From positions 1 to 49,677 of the forward strand of contig QXVZ01029374.1 in NCBI GenBank assembly GCA_008931825.1: a stretch of 49,677 nt of DNA, read 5' to 3'. The notes beneath the pieces were generated by a model, which did no database searches, was not told the DNA's origin, and saw only the letters and a list, made by a program, of their open reading frames with translations. Positions 47,401 to 49,677 of this stretch are shown one piece after another. This DNA is from Phallusia fumigata. Its lineage: Eukaryota > Chordata > Ascidiacea > Phlebobranchia > Ascidiidae. Positions within the stretch are counted from its first letter, which is position 1. Each line of letters starts with the position of its first letter. A program made the position numbers and the translations under genes.

Positions 47401-49412
47401 CTTTTGTGTTATGTTAATTCCTAATCCTATTGTTGTTCCAGGTTTCTGTCTTGAAAATAGCTGCAAAGAATAAAGTTGAGTTGTGTGTTGATGCCTGTGG
47501 AGAAAATGCAAGTGTAAAGGTTGTTGCCCACCAGGTGGCACTAAACGAGTTAGGAAACATGACTCGCAATGGCGCTGCTGATCTATTGTCAATACCTGGT
47601 AAATACTTGGCAAATGGTCAAAGGCTCTTGACCCATACTGGCAATGACAATATAAAACAACTTATTTTATATTGTACTGGGTGGCGGTCCAGACCTAACT
47701 TCGAAAAGCTGACATTTATTTTTTTTCATTTAAGGTAAAGTTCACAATTTTACTGCCTCCTCATTTCCCTCGGTACGAATGCGAATTGACTCAGGGCCAA
47801 CTGCATCTCGCTTTTCCCAAGCTGCTGTTGCAACTGGAATTCTTCAACTCCATGTTGACCACTTGAGGGAGGCAGTAAAGGCATCCTCTCTAACTAATAT
47901 TGGTAAGCAAGCTTACGATTTACTATAAAATACCTAAATGTGAATCTGTGTCTAATTTTGGAGCCCTTGTTTTTCTCCTAATATCTACTATGGCAAGACA
48001 GACTTCTTTGTTATGCATCTGGGGTGGGCAAACTTCGACTCGCTTGCTGCATGTGGCTAGCTAACATGTCTTTTTTGCTCTTCTAGCTGAGTAGTAATAT
48101 CCCAAAATGACAGAGCTGTTGCCTTACATTCGAAGTTTGTTTTATTGCCAATGTTATACTTGCATTGTTTATTGTACTACTGTATAACTGACTTAGTGGC
48201 TTGCTGGTGGCCATTGAACCAGTTTGCCCACCCCTGGTATACATATATTTACTCAATTTATTTTTTTTTGCCTGCACACTTGCACCAAATTGCTAGTACT
48301 GTTACAAGTGTGCTAACAAGTTTTTGCAGACTTTGATTTCTCCCCATATTTTTAGTTTCTTCAAATGAAGCGCTGTAATATGCCGCTTTGTGTAGTTTGT
48401 CAAGTCAAATGCTTTGTAGGTGCTTTTCTTGAAGATGATAATGTCCCCGAAGTTATGCCCATGAAAATTCAAGCCAACGATGTTCACCTTTCTATCAGTG
48501 TAAGTTAACAAAGAATAAATCTTTTATGTAACTTTCAAACTAAAATTTAGTCAGGACAAATATATTGCAGTAAAATGTGTGTTTGTCAAAATGGCATCAA
48601 AACGTTTCCTATAGAAATAGAATTAAGCCTTGCGTATTATCAGGATGATGGTGAACCAAAATATCCCACTAGTGCCAAACTACCACCAGTAATGCTCCAT
48701 GTTCAACATGCCTCAGTTAAAAGAAGTGACGATGGAACTTTTCATGTTACAAGTGAGTCCAGCTTTGCCATTGCAGTTTTGATGTTGCATACCATTTGCC
48801 AACACCAAAATTTATTTTAACAGGTGATCTATCTTCAGATGCAATGAACAACAAAGCAAAAGATGTTAATTCCTCTTCGCCAGTTTTACAAACTGTAGAT
48901 CCAACTACATCTGAAACTACTCCAACCCGATCTGAAATTACACAACCATCCCCATCATGTGCAACCGCTTCAGGAGACACCAATCATGAACCATTGACAA
49001 ACGGTGATTTGTCCCATGAGTTATTGCCTAACGGGCCTGTGTTGGGACACAACCCTGGTGAAGTTGAGATAATAACTAGAAAGAAAGATGAGGAAATTGC
49101 AGATTTAGGACAAAAGTTGCTTGAAATGACAAAGGAGAGAGATTCACTTATTGCGGCCCTTCATATGATGCAGGTGATGATTCAATCTATATGTATTTTT
49201 GTGACAGCTTGTCTGTGATGTCAGCCGGCTCATACATGTCTTGTGTTTATGAATTGCTAAATAAGGTTTTGTGTGAACTGAACTTGTTCTGTCAATTTTA
49301 CATATTTTTCCTCCACTAACTTCTGAAAATTTCTATTTTCTAGGATGACCTTTTGCAATCGGAGGAAGACAGAGCCACATTGAGAAACAAAATTAAAATG
49401 TCATGGAGGTGA
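35436..49412 (+). CDS. BLTP3: Bridge-like lipid transfer protein 3 (UHRF1BP1/UHRF1BP1L type)
   Basis: BLTP3 proteins are rod-shaped repeating-beta-groove lipid channels (VPS13/ATG2 relatives) acting at endolysosome and vesicle contacts. Exons: 35436-35479, 35653-35815, 36077-36115, 36186-36274, 36537-36645, 36743-36832, 37375-37521, 38166-38348, 38645-38804, 39368-39454, 39700-39834, 40190-40260, 40639-40780, 41886-42088, 42380-42458, 42577-42661, 42963-43093, 43333-43875, 44117-44199, 44369-44514, 44651-44829, 45123-45332, 45769-45901, 46181-46396, 46941-47106, 47442-47598, 47735-47902, 48420-48499, 48644-48752, 48824-49173, 49344-49412. All phases agree: 4,566 nt, about 1,521 residues against about 1,440-1,464 in human. 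The chorein-like start MAGLIKKQILKHLSK, then PPNGPSPI, LTFKKVTWQT, DDLLWVLTDAQ, IDRIDLHICDD, RIMLDHYQFLFLLRL and SVKRSDDGTFHV align from end to end with both human paralogues. Residues about 600-950 hold Ser-rich linkers. The last 50 residues form a charged helix (KDEEIADLGQKLLEMTKERD). As one copy of the vertebrate pair, it cannot be assigned to either. Confidence 0.95.
41238..41857. mobile_element. 620-bp non-autonomous hAT-type element in a BLTP3 intron
   Basis: Perfect 8-bp target-site duplication GTTTGATG (41230-41237 and 41858-41865) and perfect 11-bp terminal inverted repeats TAGGGATGGGC. Subterminal CGAGTACTCGGTACCGAGC-type motifs recur near both ends in inverted orientation. It contains a 26-bp direct tandem duplication at 41311-41362 (unit beginning GACCAAGCAGTCGC). 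No transposase frame is visible, so it needs a transposase in trans. It ends only 28 bp before BLTP3 exon 14. Confidence 0.9.
42013..42225 (+). repeat. 106-bp direct repeat across the gap at 42119
   Basis: 42013-42118 recurs identically at 42120-42225. It covers the last 76 nt of BLTP3 exon 14 plus the start of its intron. The second exon fragment (42120-42195) has no acceptor and is an unmerged overlap. Confidence 0.92.
45378..45617. mobile_element. 240-bp non-autonomous hAT-type element in a BLTP3 intron
   Basis: Perfect 8-bp target-site duplication GTATTGGC (45370-45377 and 45618-45625). Terminal inverted repeats TAGGGATAGACCGA and, inward from the right, TAGAGATAGACCGA (13 of 14). It is related in sequence style to the TAGGGATGGGC element at 41238 but has a distinct interior. 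No coding sequence. Confidence 0.9.
46501..46533. repeat. Perfect 13-bp hairpin-forming inverted repeat
   Basis: Arms AGATATGTGACTT (46501-46513) and AAGTCACATATCT (46521-46533) are exact reverse complements around a 7-nt loop. The loop-side bases also allow a nested GTGACTTAAGTCAC palindrome. It sits in the BLTP3 intron 46397-46940. Confidence 0.8.
48019..48236. mobile_element. 218-bp non-autonomous hAT-type element in a BLTP3 intron
   Basis: Ends CTGGGGTGGGCAAACT (left) and, inward from the right, CAGGGGTGGGCAAACT: 15 of 16 bases of inverted repeat, matching the common CAGGGGTGGGCAA hAT terminus. Flanking octamers TTATGCAT (48011-48018) and GTATACAT (48237-48244) agree at 6 of 8, consistent with a decayed target-site duplication. 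Confidence 0.8.
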
Positions 49413-49677
49413 AGTCGCATGTTTTGTTTGACAGTGATATCTTAGTATCACAAGGTTTCTGCAAGAATTAGTTTATGTGGCTATTCATTGTGTTGACCAC
49501 ACAAAAACCCTGCTTTCATTACAAATTTTCTTTGATGATTATAATTTGCATGTAGATGTTTAAATAATAGCAAGTCCATTCTAATTTTAAATATTGTCAA
49601 TCCAAATTTTTTCTCTGTCAAGACTCCAGTATATATTAAAATGTAGTTTTAGCAAAGTAATAACAGTACATGTTGTT
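49413..49677 (+). other. BLTP3 3' UTR, running off the window
   Basis: AT-rich sequence after the BLTP3 stop. An ATTAAA variant polyadenylation signal is at about 49635-49640. Nothing else seen. Confidence 0.45.

Noticed and set aside
1-49677. CRISPR arrays, prokaryotic operons or phage-type defence systems
   Set aside because: No spaced direct-repeat array and no bacterial-type genes. The window is intron-rich animal DNA.

Overview
This is a window of compact invertebrate (metazoan) nuclear DNA. All coding sequence sits in many short GT-AG exons separated by introns of mostly 60-700 bp, and the recognisable genes are animal housekeeping genes. Compact introns, very high apparent heterozygosity and vertebrate-like gene content suggest an ascidian tunicate of the Ciona type. 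That placement is an inference; no species marker was seen.

Layout, left to right. (1) MRPS22 (+, about 800-3803), a small-subunit mitoribosomal protein. (2) MSL2 (+, 4152-7699), a RING E3 of the MSL chromatin complex, appearing twice because of an assembly duplication. (3) GCC2/GCC185 (+, 8058-18966), a trans-Golgi golgin with a 2.96-kb coiled-coil exon and a C-terminal GRIP domain; its 3' third is also duplicated and one internal stretch is missing at a gap. (4) On the minus strand (20790-24840, convergent with GCC2), a seven-exon four-helix membrane protein with tetraspanin-like topology but no cysteines in its large loop; its 5' end was not found. (5) About 7 kb (24841-31894) with no supportable gene. 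(6) A BTB-domain gene (+, 31895-33544) with an unrecognised, tryptophan- and tyrosine-rich C-terminal domain. (7) A complete 31-exon BLTP3-type gene (UHRF1BP1/UHRF1BP1L, bridge-like lipid transfer protein; +, 35436-49412) encoding about 1,521 residues with every splice phase consistent.

Two themes run across the window. First, single 'n' characters (5443, 13395, 13736, 16443, 18585, 19260, 20702, 22820, 42119) mark contig joins, and seven of the nine are followed by a second copy of sequence lying just before them (86 bp to 2.1 kb). Exons are conserved while introns differ. The best reading is unmerged haplotype or contig overlap, not real tandem duplication, and it breaks naive gene models of MRPS22, MSL2, GCC2 and BLTP3. 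Second, at least five small non-autonomous hAT-type DNA transposons can be delimited to the base by 8-bp target-site duplications (four perfect, one 6/8). Three lie in BLTP3 introns, one ending 28 bp from a splice acceptor.

The genes do not form one pathway; apart from the convergent GCC2/membrane-protein pair they are independent plus-strand units.
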